Shown here: positions 49,470 through 58,504 of the stretch, one piece after another
Layout of the letters: the number at the start of each line of letters is the position of its first letter
Numbering within the stretch: position 1 is the stretch's first letter
Source: Streptomyces sp. NBC_01669
GTDB taxonomy: Bacteria > Actinomycetota > Actinomycetes > Streptomycetales > Streptomycetaceae
Reading direction: 5' to 3'
Assembly (NCBI RefSeq): GCF_026339735.1
Contig: NZ_JAPEQG010000001.1
Span: forward strand, 2,976,001 to 3,040,000
Length of the DNA stretch: 64,000 nucleotides
The notes under the pieces: generated by a model
Databases searched by the model: none
The model's input: only the letters and a program-made list of their open reading frames with translations
What the model was told of the DNA's origin: nothing
Translations under genes and position numbers: made by a program

Positions 49470-50495
49470 TCACTCAGGGTTGTCTGCGAGCGATCTCGCG
49501 GCCCGGGCGCAATGCGCGAGCGCGGCGCGCGCGTACGCGGGCGACGCGCCCGCGAGGCCGCACGACGGGGTGATCACCGACGACTCGGCGAGAGTCCCCG
49601 GATTCAGCCCCAGCCTGCGCCACAGCGTCCTGACACCCATGACGCTACCGCCCGGGTCCGACAATGCGTCCGAAGCCGGGTCGGTGCCGGGCACCACACC
49701 CAGGAAGAGCTGGGTCCCGCCCTCGACCGCTTCCCCGATCGCCTCCTCCTCACGCTCGGTGAGCAAGGAGAAGTCGAACGAAATACCGTCGGCCCCGGCG
49801 CGACGGAGAAGCGCGAACGGCACGTCGGGCGCGCAGGTGTGGACGACCGTGGCGCCGTCCCCGTTCGCCGCCAGCACATCGCGGAGCGTGCCCTCCACCA
49901 CCTGCCGGTCCACGGCCCGGTAGGTGCGGTATCCGCTCGCCGTCCGGATCTGTCCGCGGAGCACACCGGTCAGGGACGGCTCGTCGATCTGCAGGATCAC
50001 CTGCGCGCCGGGCACCCTGCGCCGTACGTCGGCGAGGTGGTTCCGCAGCCCCTCCGTCAGGGAGCCCGCCAGATCGCGGCAGGCGCCCGAGTCGCCGAGC
50101 GCTGCCTCGCCGCCCCGGCGCTCCAGCGCGGCGGCCAGCGTCCAGGGGCCGACGGCCTGGACCTTGAGCGGTCCCTCGTACCCCTGGGTGAACTCCTCCA
50201 GTGCGTCGAGGTCCTCGCCGAGCCAGGAGCGGGCCCGGCGGGTGTCGCGGCCCGGCCGGTCACTGATCCGCCAGCCACTCGGCTCGACATGGCCGTACAT
50301 GTCGACGAGCAGCCCGATGGTCCGCCCGATCATGTCCGCGCCGGGCCCGCGTGCGGGCAGTTCCGGCAGATGGGGCAGGCCCTCACCGTCCGCGAAGGAC
50401 CCGGTGACGGTCTTCGCCGCCTCCCGCGCGTCTCCCCCGGGCATCGACCCGATCCCGGTGGCCCGACACCCGCTGAACTTGCTCTTCTCGCTCAC
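49470..50495 (-). CDS. MetE-like (cobalamin-independent methionine synthase family) protein
   Basis: The 341-residue protein corresponds to the C-terminal catalytic half of MetE. Zinc ligands are in VHTCAPD (His-x-Cys) and TPSCGLAG (Cys); GIGSMPGGDAREAA and ILQIDEPSL are also conserved. It lacks the N-terminal half of full MetE, so the methyl donor may not be a folate. Such stand-alone core proteins are common and uncharacterised. GTG 50495 starts it. It sits upstream of ligA on the same strand with 29 bases between, but a shared function is not implied. Confidence 0.82.
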   Translation of the reverse strand: MSEKSKFSGCRATGIGSMPGGDAREAAKTVTGSFADGEGLPHLPELPARGPGADMIGRTIGLLVDMYGHVEPSGWRISDRPGRDTRRARSWLGEDLDALEEFTQGYEGPLKVQAVGPWTLAAALERRGGEAALGDSGACRDLAGSLTEGLRNHLADVRRRVPGAQVILQIDEPSLTGVLRGQIRTASGYRTYRAVDRQVVEGTLRDVLAANGDGATVVHTCAPDVPFALLRRAGADGISFDFSLLTEREEEAIGEAVEGGTQLFLGVVPGTDPASDALSDPGGSVMGVRTLWRRLGLNPGTLAESSVITPSCGLAGASPAYARAALAHCARAARSLADNPE

Positions 50496-50591
50496 GGAGG
50501 AAGCCTACGGTCCGGGTCGCCGGGCCCGTCGCGGGGCGGGCCCGGCACAGCGCTTGCGCCCGGCCCTGTCCGGCCGCGATCCGGGTCCCGG

Positions 50592-51281
50592 TCAGTGCCC
50601 CGGGCGGACTGTCAGGTCGTTGACCTCGGCGTCCCGCGGCAGATCGAGCGCCATCACCAGCGTGGTGGCCACGGACTCCGGGTCGATGAACCGCGAGGCG
50701 TCGTACTCCTTGCCCTCCTGCCGGTGGACCTTGGCCTGCATGGGGCTGGCGGTGCGCCCGGGGTAGACGGAGGTCACCCGTACTCCGTTCTCGTGCTCCT
50801 CGTGGCGCAGCGAGTCGGCGAGCGCCTTCAGGCCGTGCTTGCTCGCGGCGTACGCACTCCACTCCGCGTGCGCGCTGAGCCCTGCGCCCGAGTTCACGAA
50901 GACGACATGCCCCTGGGCGACCCGCAGCTGCGGCAGGAAGAGCCGGGTCAGCTCGGCGGGGGCGACCAGGTTGGCGTTGAGCTGGAAGTGCCATGCCTTG
51001 GGCGTGAGCTCGCCGACCCGGCCGAGCTCCACGACGCCCGCGATGTGCAGCAGCGAGTCGAGCCGCTCAGGCAGCGACTGCTGGGCGAAGGCCCAGGAGA
51101 GCCGGTCCGGGTTGCCGAGGTCGCCGACCAGCGTGCGGGCGCCGGGGTGGAGCGCGGCGAGCTCCTTGGCGCGGCCCGCGTCACGGGCCAGCAGCACGAG
51201 CTCGTCGCCCCGCTCCAGAAGACGGCGTGCGACAGCTGCGCCGATGCCGGAGCCGGCGCCGGTGATGAGATGAGTGGACAT
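50592..51281 (-). CDS. Short-chain dehydrogenase/reductase
   Basis: The 229-residue classical SDR has the nucleotide-binding TGAGSGIG (residues 7-14), the NSGAG and Ser region, and YAASKHGLKAL (YxxxK, near 150). The conserved NANLVAP element is present. It uses NAD(P)H; substrate is unknown. It lies between the MetE-like gene and the LOG-family gene on the same strand, so an operon of three genes is possible but unproved. Confidence 0.88.
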   Translation of the reverse strand: MSTHLITGAGSGIGAAVARRLLERGDELVLLARDAGRAKELAALHPGARTLVGDLGNPDRLSWAFAQQSLPERLDSLLHIAGVVELGRVGELTPKAWHFQLNANLVAPAELTRLFLPQLRVAQGHVVFVNSGAGLSAHAEWSAYAASKHGLKALADSLRHEEHENGVRVTSVYPGRTASPMQAKVHRQEGKEYDASRFIDPESVATTLVMALDLPRDAEVNDLTVRPGH

Positions 51282-51309
51282 GGCCCCATGGTCGCATCCG
51301 CCCGCCCGC

Positions 51310-51849
51310 CTACTGCAGCCCGGACCATTCCTCGAGGTAGGCCAGGGCGCCGACCCCGTCCTTCGCGAAGAACACCAGCTCGGCGAGCGGAAGCGGCAGG
51401 AAGCCCTCGTCCTCCATGCGCTGGAACTGCTGCCGGAGCCCGTCGTAGAAACCCGCCGTGTTCAGCAGGACGACCGGCTTGTTGTGCCTGCCGTGCTTCT
51501 TCAGCTCCAGGATCTCGGTGGCCTCGTCGAGCGTCCCCGCGCCGCCGACCATGATCACGACGGCGTCGGCCTTCTCGAGGAGCAGCGCCTTGCGCTCGGC
51601 GAGATCGCGCGCGATCACCATCTCGTCGGCGTCGGCCCGCGCCTTCGCGGCGAGGAAGTCCACCGACACCCCGACGAGCCTGCCGCCCGACTCCTGCACC
51701 CCGTCGGCGACGACCTTCATCAGCCCGCTCTCCGAACCACCCCAGACCAGGGTGTGCCCGCCGCGGCCGAGCAGTTCGGCGAACTCACGGGCGGGCACGG
51801 TGTAGCGGTCGTCGAGGTCGGCGGCGGAGAGGAAGACGCAGATGTTCAT
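51310..51849 (-). CDS. LOG-family (TIGR00730) Rossmann-fold protein
   Basis: The 179-residue protein belongs to the family of cytokinin nucleoside 5'-monophosphate phosphoribohydrolases. VWGGSESGLMKVVADG and RDLAERKALLLEKADA hold the conserved Arg-Lys. The usual PGGxGTxxE motif appears as VGGAGTLDE: the first Pro is Val, whereas the Glu is kept. Hydrolysis of nucleotide base-ribose bonds is likely. Start ATG 51849. Confidence 0.82.
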   Translation of the reverse strand: MNICVFLSAADLDDRYTVPAREFAELLGRGGHTLVWGGSESGLMKVVADGVQESGGRLVGVSVDFLAAKARADADEMVIARDLAERKALLLEKADAVVIMVGGAGTLDEATEILELKKHGRHNKPVVLLNTAGFYDGLRQQFQRMEDEGFLPLPLAELVFFAKDGVGALAYLEEWSGLQ

Positions 51850-51926
51850 GGATCCACCGTATGCGGCGCCACTGACACTCCACGGAGCCGGGGAAGAAAA
51901 CGGCGTACGGAGCGGCTGCACCTGAC

Positions 51927-52262
51927 ATGACTTCCACCCAAGGACACCGCATCACCGTCGAACCCGGCACCGAGCACGTGCGCGTGGTGCGCGACGGACA
52001 GCTGCTCGCCGAGAGCCGCCGGCCGCTCGTACTGCGCGAGACGGGCTGTCCGGTGCGCTACTACCTGCCGCCGGCCGACGTCCGTACGGAACTGCTGACG
52101 GCGTCGGACACCCACACCCACTGTCCGTTCAAGGGAGATGCCTCCTACTGGTCGCTGCCGGACGCGGCCGATCTCGTCTGGGCCTATCCGGACCCGAAGC
52201 CCGAAGTCGCCGTGATCAAGGACCACTTCTGCTTCTACGACACCGAGACCGTATCCGACTGA
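51927..52262 (+). CDS. DUF427 domain protein
   Basis: The 111-residue protein has the DUF427 fold: VVRDGQLLAESRRPLVLRE, then PVRYYLPPADVR, and the CPFKGDASYW motif with conserved Cys, Lys and Tyr, ending in FYDTETV. Function is unknown; the motif suggests a small-molecule binding pocket. It is divergent from the LOG gene with 77 bases between. A weak GGAGCGG lies upstream. Confidence 0.88.
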   Translation: MTSTQGHRITVEPGTEHVRVVRDGQLLAESRRPLVLRETGCPVRYYLPPADVRTELLTASDTHTHCPFKGDASYWSLPDAADLVWAYPDPKPEVAVIKDHFCFYDTETVSD

Positions 52263-52356
52263 CCGTCAGGCTCCGTTCACCCGTGCCGAATCGAAAACTC
52301 CCAGAAGTTCTCGGCGGGGTCGATGAGTTCGGCGATGCTGCGGAGTCCACCCTCGC

Positions 52357-52785
52357 ATGGACAAGACTCTCTCCCGTGACGGCACCCTGATCGCCCACCG
52401 GCGTCAGGGTGACGGACCGCCCGTGATCCTGGTCGGTGGAGCGCTGGGCACCGCGGCGACCGAGGCGCCTCTGGCGGCGCTCCTGCCAGCGCGCTTCAGC
52501 GTCGTCACGTACGACCGGCGCGGCCGTGGCTCCAGCGGTGACGGCAAGCCGTACGCGGTGGAGCGCGAGGTCGAGGATCTGGCGGCGCTGATCGAGCGGG
52601 TCGGCAGCCGGGTGTCGGTGTTCGGTATGCCCTCCGGCGGCGCCCTGGCTCTGGAGGCCGCGGCGTCGGGGCTGCCCGTCGACCTGCTCGCGGTCTACGA
52701 GCCGCCGTACACCCCCGGCGGCTTCAGCACCACCCCGGCCCGGCTGGCAACCCGCGCTTGGGGAAGGAGCTACCAGGGCTTTTGA
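52357..52785 (+). pseudogene. Truncated alpha/beta hydrolase
   Basis: The frame gives 142 residues: an N-terminal half of an alpha/beta hydrolase with PPVILVGGALG (oxyanion region), VVTYDRRGRGSS and the nucleophile elbow GMPSGG (near 90). After LLAVYEPPYTPGG the match ends near residue 130 and the reading runs into the unrelated tail RAWGRSYQGF. The cap, catalytic Asp and His are absent, so the protein cannot be active. The tail sequence contains GCTTGGGGAAGGAGCTAC (52756-52773), nearly the same as 28881-28899 beside the IS21 element, which hints at a repeat-associated truncation. Confidence 0.65.
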
Positions 52786-52848
52786 CCGACGCGGCAAGCG
52801 GGCGTGCTGGACGACGCGAGGGGGCAAAGCTTGCCGGGAGGGGCATGA

Positions 52849-52882
52849 GGGAGTGTCCGGCGCTGACCCGCCGGACACTCCC
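52849..52882 (-). terminator. mnmA terminator hairpin
   Basis: GGGAGTGTCCGGCG (52849-52862) and CGCCGGACACTCCC (52869-52882) pair perfectly over 14 bp around a 6-base loop, 18 bases past the mnmA stop. No T run, as usual here. Confidence 0.8.
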
Positions 52883-52900
52883 GCGCATGTTCGCCAGGGG

Positions 52901-54037
52901 TCAGCCCTGGCCGACCGCTGCTTCGGTGCGCCGCACCGTCGTCGCGATCGTCGCCGAGCCGACCACCCGTGTCCCGTCGTACAGCACGACTGCCTGGCCT
53001 GGGGCCACGCCCCGTACCGCCTCGGTGAAGGTGACGTTCAGTGTGCCGTCCACGAGCTCGGCGGTCACCTCGGTCTCGCCTCCGTGGGCGCGGAGCTGGG
53101 CGGTGTAGGTGCCGGAGCCGACCGGGGCGGTGCCGCACCAGCGGGGCTTGATGGCGGTCAGCGCGGTGACGTCGAGGGCCTCGACCGGGCCGACCGTCAC
53201 CGTGTTGTTCACCGGCGAGATGTCCAGGACGTAGCGCGGCTTGCCGTCGGGGGCCGGGTGACCGATGCGCAGGCCCTTGCGCTGGCCGATGGTGAAGCCG
53301 AAGGCGCCCTCGTGGGTGCCGAGCCTGTTGCCGGACTCGTCGAGGATGTCGCCCTCGGCCTTGCCGCCGAGGCGGTCGGCCAGGAAGCCCTGGGTGTCGC
53401 CGTCGGCGATGAAGCAGATGTCGTGGCTGTCGGGCTTCTTCGCGACGGCCAGGCCGCGGGCCTCCGCCTCGGCGCGGATCTCTTCCTTGGTGGTGAGGGT
53501 GTCGCCGAGCGGGAACATCGCGTGGGCGAGCTGCTTCTCGTCCAGGACGCCGAGGACGTACGACTGGTCCTTGGCCATGTCCGAGGCGCGGTGGAGCTCA
53601 CGGCTGCCGTCCTCGTTCAGCACGACCGTGGCGTAGTGGCCGGTGCAGACGGCGTCGAAGCCGAGGGCGAGCGCCTTGTCGAGCAGCGCCGCGAACTTGA
53701 TCTTCTCGTTGCAGCGCAGGCACGGGTTGGGGGTGCGGCCCGCCTCGTACTCGGCGATGAAGTCCTCGACAACGTCCTCGCGGAAGCGTTCCGCCAGGTC
53801 CCAGACGTAGAACGGGATGCCGATGACGTCCGCGGCGCGGCGGGCGTCGCGGGAGTCCTCGATGGTGCAACAGCCGCGCGCTCCGGTACGGAACGACTGC
53901 GGGTTCGCGGAGAGGGCGAGGTGCACACCGGTCACGTCGTGGCCCGCCTCGGCGGCGCGGGCCGCTGCGACGGCGGAGTCGACACCGCCCGACATGGCGG
54001 CGAGCACCCGGAGGGGGCGCGGGGAAGTCTGGTTCAT
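52901..54037 (-). CDS. mnmA: tRNA-specific 2-thiouridylase
   Basis: The 378-residue enzyme thiolates uridine 34 of Lys, Glu and Gln tRNAs. The PP-loop SGGVDS is at residues 16-21. The catalytic Cys residues are in [12 protein letters not shown] (near 105) and HDICFI (near 207). The C-terminal beta-barrel domains begin near GQRKGLRIG. Sulfur comes from a cysteine desulfurase; one is encoded 0.8 kb away, with an amidase between on the other strand. ATG 54037. Confidence 0.95.
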   Translation of the reverse strand: MNQTSPRPLRVLAAMSGGVDSAVAAARAAEAGHDVTGVHLALSANPQSFRTGARGCCTIEDSRDARRAADVIGIPFYVWDLAERFREDVVEDFIAEYEAGRTPNPCLRCNEKIKFAALLDKALALGFDAVCTGHYATVVLNEDGSRELHRASDMAKDQSYVLGVLDEKQLAHAMFPLGDTLTTKEEIRAEAEARGLAVAKKPDSHDICFIADGDTQGFLADRLGGKAEGDILDESGNRLGTHEGAFGFTIGQRKGLRIGHPAPDGKPRYVLDISPVNNTVTVGPVEALDVTALTAIKPRWCGTAPVGSGTYTAQLRAHGGETEVTAELVDGTLNVTFTEAVRGVAPGQAVVLYDGTRVVGSATIATTVRRTEAAVGQG

Positions 54038-54098
54038 AGCTCCACCAGGGTACGGGTCGCCGGGAACCGAACGCTCGCCGATATGCGTTGTCGATCAC

Positions 54099-54815
54099 AT
54101 GGGGACCAAGGGGACGGCGGGCGCCAAGGGCTCCGCGGGGGCGAAGTCGGAGCACGGCATCAGCCGGCGCGGGCTGCTGATCGGCGCTGCCGTGACGGCC
54201 GTGGGCACGGCCGCGCTGGCGCGGACGAAGCTGGAGCATGCCTGGTGGCGGCTGCCGGGAGTCGACAAGCCCCGGAAGCCGGGCGAGCTGGATTATGCCC
54301 GGGCGGAGTGGATAGCGGCCTCCCCGGCGAACTGGCGGCGGGCGGACCGCCCCGCCGACTACGACATCGACCGGATCGTCATCCACGTCACTCAAGGCAG
54401 CTACCGCGGCGCGGTCAAGGTCTTCCAGAGCCCGGACCACGGGGCGGCGGCGCACTACGTGGTGCGCCGGGACGGCCATGTGGCCCAGATGATCCGTGAG
54501 CTGGATGTGGCGTTCCACGCCGGGAACAGGTCGTACAACGAGCGCAGCGTCGGCATCGAGCACGAGGGGTTCGTGGACCGGCCGCAGGACTTCACGGCGG
54601 CGATGTACGCGTCGTCGGCGCGGCTGACGGCCGCGATATGCGGGCGGTACGGGATTCCGGTGGACCGCGAGCACATCATCGGGCATGTGGAGGTGCCGGG
54701 CACTGACCACACCGATCCCGGTCCGCACTGGGACTGGGACCGGTATCTCAAGCTGGTACGGACGGCGGCTGCCGGCCCGACGAAGGGCCCCGGGGGCCCG
54801 ACACCCCCTAGCTGA
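54099..54815 (+). CDS. N-acetylmuramoyl-L-alanine amidase (PGRP/Amidase_2), Tat-secreted
   Basis: The 238-residue protein carries a Tat-type signal ([12 protein letters not shown], residues about 18-29) and an Amidase_2 domain (about 80-215). Zinc ligands are suggested by IVIHVTQGS (His) and [18 protein letters not shown] (His/Asp region); RNGHVAQMI-type strand is [11 protein letters not shown]. Such enzymes cleave the lactyl-amide bond of peptidoglycan. ATG 54099 is the only reasonable start. The last 8 bases overlap the 3' end of the convergent cysteine desulfurase gene. Confidence 0.9.
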   Translation: MGTKGTAGAKGSAGAKSEHGISRRGLLIGAAVTAVGTAALARTKLEHAWWRLPGVDKPRKPGELDYARAEWIAASPANWRRADRPADYDIDRIVIHVTQGSYRGAVKVFQSPDHGAAAHYVVRRDGHVAQMIRELDVAFHAGNRSYNERSVGIEHEGFVDRPQDFTAAMYASSARLTAAICGRYGIPVDREHIIGHVEVPGTDHTDPGPHWDWDRYLKLVRTAAAGPTKGPGGPTPPS

Positions 54816-55977
54816 GCCCCGCCGTCCTGGCGCGCTCGACCGCCGGCCCGATCGCCCGTGCCACGTCCTCGACGTCCTGCTTGGTCGACGTGTGGCCGAG
54901 CGAGAACCGCAGCGTGCCGCGGGCCAGGTCCGGATCGGTGCCGGTGGCCAGCAGGACATGGCTGGGCTGGGCGATGCCCGCTGTGCAGGCGGAGCCGGTG
55001 GAGCATTCGATGCCCTGGGCGTCCAGCAGCAGCAGGAGGGAGTCGCCCTCGCAGCCGGGGAAGGTGAAGTGGGCGTTGGCCGGGAGCCGGCCGCCGGGGG
55101 CCGGGTCGCCGCCGAGGATGGCGTCGGGGACCGCGGCCAGCACGGCCGCGACCAGCTCGTCGCGGAGCCCGCCGATCTCGTGGGCGAACTCCTCGCGCCG
55201 TTCGGCGGCAAGGCGTCCGGCCACCGCGAAGGCGGCGACGGCGGGCACGTCGAGGGTCCCTGAGCGCACATGCCGCTCCTGGCCGCCGCCGTGCAGCACG
55301 GGTACGGGGGTGTGTTCGCGGCCGAGCAGCAGCGCGCCGATGCCGAACGGGCCGCCGATCTTGTGCGCGCTGACGGTCATCGCGGCCAGCCCCGAGCCGG
55401 CGAAGTCGACGTCCAGCTGACCGAAGGCCTGGACCGCGTCGGCATGCATCGGCACGCCGAACTCGTTCGCCACGGCGGCCAGTTCACGTACCGGCATGAT
55501 GGTGCCGATCTCGTTGTTGGCCCACATCACGGTGACCAGCGCGACGTCGTCGGGGTTGCGCACGATCGCCTCGCGCAGTGCGTCCGGGTGGACGCGCCCG
55601 TACGTGTCGACGGGGAGGTATTCGACGGTCGCGCCCTCGTGTTCGGCGAGCCAGTCGACGGCGTCCAGCACCGCGTGGTGCTCGACGGGACCGGCGAGAA
55701 CACGGGTGCGCCGCGGGTCGGCGTCGCGGCGGGCCCAGTAGAGGCCCTTCACGGCGAGGTTGTCGGCCTCGGTGCCGCCGGAGGTGAAGACCACCTCGCT
55801 GGGGCGTGCTCCGAGGGCGTCGGCGAGGGTCTCTCTCGACTCCTCGACGGTACGGCGGGCCCGGCGCCCGGCGGCGTGCAGTGAGGACGCGTTGCCGGTG
55901 ACGGCGAGCTGGGCGGTCATCGCCGCGATCGCCTCCGGAAGCATCGGCGTGGTCGCGGCGTGGTCGAGGTAAGCCAT
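54808..55977 (-). CDS. Cysteine desulfurase (IscS/NifS family)
   Basis: The 389-residue PLP enzyme releases sulfur from cysteine as a persulfide. The PLP Lys is in [13 protein letters not shown] (near 206) and the sulfur-carrying Cys in the loop [11 protein letters not shown] (near 328). [15 protein letters not shown] and [11 protein letters not shown] are family motifs. Start is ATG 55977. It is a class I-type desulfurase and probably supplies sulfur to MnmA for tRNA thiolation and other pathways. It is convergent with the amidase gene. Confidence 0.93.
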   Translation of the reverse strand: MAYLDHAATTPMLPEAIAAMTAQLAVTGNASSLHAAGRRARRTVEESRETLADALGARPSEVVFTSGGTEADNLAVKGLYWARRDADPRRTRVLAGPVEHHAVLDAVDWLAEHEGATVEYLPVDTYGRVHPDALREAIVRNPDDVALVTVMWANNEIGTIMPVRELAAVANEFGVPMHADAVQAFGQLDVDFAGSGLAAMTVSAHKIGGPFGIGALLLGREHTPVPVLHGGGQERHVRSGTLDVPAVAAFAVAGRLAAERREEFAHEIGGLRDELVAAVLAAVPDAILGGDPAPGGRLPANAHFTFPGCEGDSLLLLLDAQGIECSTGSACTAGIAQPSHVLLATGTDPDLARGTLRFSLGHTSTKQDVEDVARAIGPAVERARTAGLS

Positions 55978-56110
55978 GGTGGGCTCGATTCTACGAGCCT
56001 GTGGCGGGGCACATGCCGGGCGCATCGCGGTCCGGTACCCGTGCACGGTGGACGGGCACTGTGCCACCTGCCCCGATCCGGTCGGGAGGGGTCCCGGGGC
56101 GCACTGTCGG

Positions 56111-56425
56111 TCAGCTGCCGAAGTTCCAGGAGACGGTGCCGTTTCCGGTGACCAGGAAGGCCAGGACGACGAGATCGGCGATACCGAGGGCGAGCCCGAG
56201 GAGGGCGCGGCCGCGGCGGGCGGTGGAACGGGCGAGGGCGATGACCGCCATCACGATGGCGACCGGGCCGAGCAGGATGTTCATCACCAGGAGACCGATC
56301 AACCCGAGCACGAAGGAGGCGACGGCCAGACCGTCGGCGTCCCGGGTGGAGCGGGCGGCGTCGCCCTCCCCGGTGGCCGCTTCCGTACCGGTCGTGGTGC
56401 GGCGGGCGAATGCGGTGAGGGTCAT
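56111..56425 (-). CDS. DUF4190-like small membrane protein
   Basis: The 104-residue protein has an N-terminal soluble part and two hydrophobic helices (about 33-60 and 72-92), preceded by [17 protein letters not shown], typical of DUF4190. The helices enclose [18 protein letters not shown]. It may be involved in membrane stress or simply be a membrane filler protein; function is unknown. It is on the same strand as the small membrane gene at 56488. Confidence 0.75.
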   Translation of the reverse strand: MTLTAFARRTTTGTEAATGEGDAARSTRDADGLAVASFVLGLIGLLVMNILLGPVAIVMAVIALARSTARRGRALLGLALGIADLVVLAFLVTGNGTVSWNFGS

Positions 56426-56487
56426 GGTGCGGGCTCCTTCGTCTCTGTCGTGGGTGCGGATCGGCCGCGGGTACGAACGTGTCGGGG

Positions 56488-56649
56488 TCAGCGGGACCGG
56501 CGCTGCGTGCTCAGCCGTTCGCGCATCGCGAAGACCAGCAGCCAGCAGCCGATCGCCGCGGCGAGGACGAGGGTCAGCGGGAGCGGGATCTGGACCACCG
56601 CTCCGAGGACGACCCCCAGCAGAAGCAGGGCGGCAACGAGGACGATCAT
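56488..56649 (-). CDS. Small membrane protein of 53 residues
   Basis: ATG 56649 with GGAAAGG upstream opens a frame of 53 residues made almost entirely of two hydrophobic helices (IVLVAALLLLGVVLGAVV and LTLVLAAAIGCWLLVFAM) and a basic end RLSTQRRSR. It is divergent from the TetR gene at 56777 and lies over its control region, so it is probably the TetR target. Family not recognised. Confidence 0.65.
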   Translation of the reverse strand: MIVLVAALLLLGVVLGAVVQIPLPLTLVLAAAIGCWLLVFAMRERLSTQRRSR

Positions 56650-56709
56650 GTCCGGCCTTTCCGTGAGCTCTCTCCGGCTCACGACGAGCAATTGAGAGTA
56701 CGAATGTTC

Positions 56710-56770
56710 ACTGACTTGTCAGTCTAGACCCGCCCGACGCTTCCCCGCCCCGGAGAACAGTTGTTTACTG
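56710..56770. promoter_or_regulatory. Candidate TetR operators
   Basis: ACTGACTTGTCAGT (56710-56723) is a palindrome with 6-bp arms. CAGT-N5-ACTG lies at 56758-56770, just before the TetR start. Both contain the half-site ACTG or CAGT and fall between the divergent 53-residue membrane gene and the TetR gene. They are plausible operators for that regulator; this is inference. Confidence 0.45.
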
Positions 56771-56776
56771 AATGGC

Positions 56777-57445
56777 ATGAGTCACACCGTCGGCATCCGC
56801 CGGACCCAGAAGCTGAAAACCCGTCAGGCCCTGCTGGGCGCCGCGCTCCAGCTGCTGGAGCACCAGAGCCTGAGCAGCCTGGGCCTGCGTGAGGTGACCC
56901 GGGCAGTGGGCGTCGCACCGACCGCCTTCTACCGGCACTTCGAGGACACCGCCGCGCTCGGGGTGGCGCTCGTCGAAGAGGCGCTGGGCAGCCTGCACGG
57001 GATGATCGGCGAGATCCTCGCAGCGACGGGCGACAGCGAGGTCCGGCTGGACCGCAGCGTGGACCTGATCATTCATCATGTCCGCGAGCAGCCCGCGCAC
57101 TTCCGCTTCATCGCCCGCGAACAGCACGGCGGCGTCGGCCCGGTCCGCGAGGCCATAGCGGCTCAACTGCTGAGCTTCGCCGAGGAGGTGGCCGCGACAC
57201 TCGCCGAGGATCCGGATTCGCGGGGCTGGAGCGACGAGGATCTGCTGATGCTGGGCGGCCTCTATGTCGACCATATGGTGCTCACGGCCTCGGCGATGCT
57301 GGAGGCGGGTCCGGCGGGCGAGCACCGGGTCGCCGAGGTCGCCCGCCGGCGACTGCGACTGGTCACCCTCGGCAGACTCCACTGGCTGGACGGCACGAAT
57401 CCCGCGGACGCGCCCGGGGTTCCGTGCACGAGTGACGACGACTGA
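56777..57445 (+). CDS. TetR-family regulator (FabR-like)
   Basis: The 222-residue regulator has an N-terminal TetR helix-turn-helix (residues about 10-62: KTRQALLGAALQLLEHQS and the recognition helix VTRAVGVAPTAFYRHFEDT), with FabR-type features after it. FabR proteins control fatty-acid desaturation genes, but no such gene is adjacent. It is divergent from the small membrane protein at 56488, which is the most likely target, with palindromic sites between them. ATG 56777. Confidence 0.85.
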   Translation: MSHTVGIRRTQKLKTRQALLGAALQLLEHQSLSSLGLREVTRAVGVAPTAFYRHFEDTAALGVALVEEALGSLHGMIGEILAATGDSEVRLDRSVDLIIHHVREQPAHFRFIAREQHGGVGPVREAIAAQLLSFAEEVAATLAEDPDSRGWSDEDLLMLGGLYVDHMVLTASAMLEAGPAGEHRVAEVARRRLRLVTLGRLHWLDGTNPADAPGVPCTSDDD

Positions 57446-57494
57446 GCACTGGACCGCACCTGCAGCGGTCCCTACGAAGAGCCGACCGCCGCGC

Positions 57495-58484
57495 TCACCG
57501 GCTGTCTGCGGGCGGACCGGACGGATCCCCGTACAGCCGGGTGACGGCCGCCGCATGACGGGCGACCACGGTCCGGGCCTCGGGCGGTGAGAGCACTTCG
57601 AGGTTCGGGCCGAACGCGAGCAGGGAACGGGCCCATTCGACGGAGGGCACGGCCAGCTCGGCGAACAGCCACTCCCCCTCGTCCGAATCGGGGTGCGGCT
57701 CGCCCGTCAGCACCCCCGCGTGGAGACGTACGAACAGGTCGAGCCGGGACCGGTGCACCCGTATCCGCAGGCGTACGCCCCCGGGCCGCTCCTCGACCTG
57801 TCTGCGCAGCCCCTCCCATACGTCGGTCAACTCCACCCCCGGGCGGCGCACGACCGGGTCGTCGGTCGCAGTGGCCTGCCGGATCCGGTCGGCACGGAAA
57901 AGCTGCGGCGTCCCGTCGCGGTCCGCGACCAGGTACCACACACCCGCCTTCACGACGAGGCCGTACGGATCGACGACGTAGGTGCGGGCGGTGTCCGTGC
58001 CGCTGTGCCGGTAGCGAAGCCGCAATCGGCGGTCGGCGAACACGGCGTCGTGCAGCTCGGCGACATCGACGGTGGCCTGCGGTCCGCTCATCCAGCGGAC
58101 CGGGTCGACGAGGATCCGCCGGCTGGTCAACTCGGCCGCGGGCCGGTGCGGCGCGGGCAGGGCCGCCATCACCTTGCGCAGCGCGGAGTCGAGCGCCGCG
58201 TCCAGACCGAGCGCGGCATGGGCGCCCCGCGCGGCCAGAACGAACAGGGCGCGCGCCTCGTCGGTGGTCAGGCCGGTGACATCCGTCCGGAAGCCGGGCA
58301 GCAGGGCGATACCGCCGTGCCTGCCGCGTTCCGCGTAGACCGGGACGCCCGAGGCCGACAACGCCTCGATGTCCCGGTAGATGGTGCGTACGGAGACGTC
58401 GAGGCGCTCGGCGAGCTCGGTGGCGGGGATCAGACCGCGCGTCTGGAGCAGCAGCAGGATCGAGAGCAGCCGGTCGGATTTCAC
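57495..58484 (-). CDS. WYL-domain transcription regulator (YafY type)
   Basis: The 329-residue protein has an N-terminal HTH_11 winged helix (residues about 5-60: LLSILLLLQTRGLIPATELAERLDVSVRTIYRDIEAL), a WYL domain (about 145-235, with WYLVADRDG) and a C-terminal WCX extension. WYL domains bind nucleic acids or ligands. Start is GTG 58484 because the conserved helix begins there, although its ribosome site is weak. It lies 20 bases after the thioesterase stop on the same strand, so the two are probably co-transcribed. Confidence 0.88.
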   Translation of the reverse strand: MKSDRLLSILLLLQTRGLIPATELAERLDVSVRTIYRDIEALSASGVPVYAERGRHGGIALLPGFRTDVTGLTTDEARALFVLAARGAHAALGLDAALDSALRKVMAALPAPHRPAAELTSRRILVDPVRWMSGPQATVDVAELHDAVFADRRLRLRYRHSGTDTARTYVVDPYGLVVKAGVWYLVADRDGTPQLFRADRIRQATATDDPVVRRPGVELTDVWEGLRRQVEERPGGVRLRIRVHRSRLDLFVRLHAGVLTGEPHPDSDEGEWLFAELAVPSVEWARSLLAFGPNLEVLSPPEARTVVARHAAAVTRLYGDPSGPPADSR

Positions 58485-58504
58485 GCCGCCCAGCGAACCA
58501 TGGG

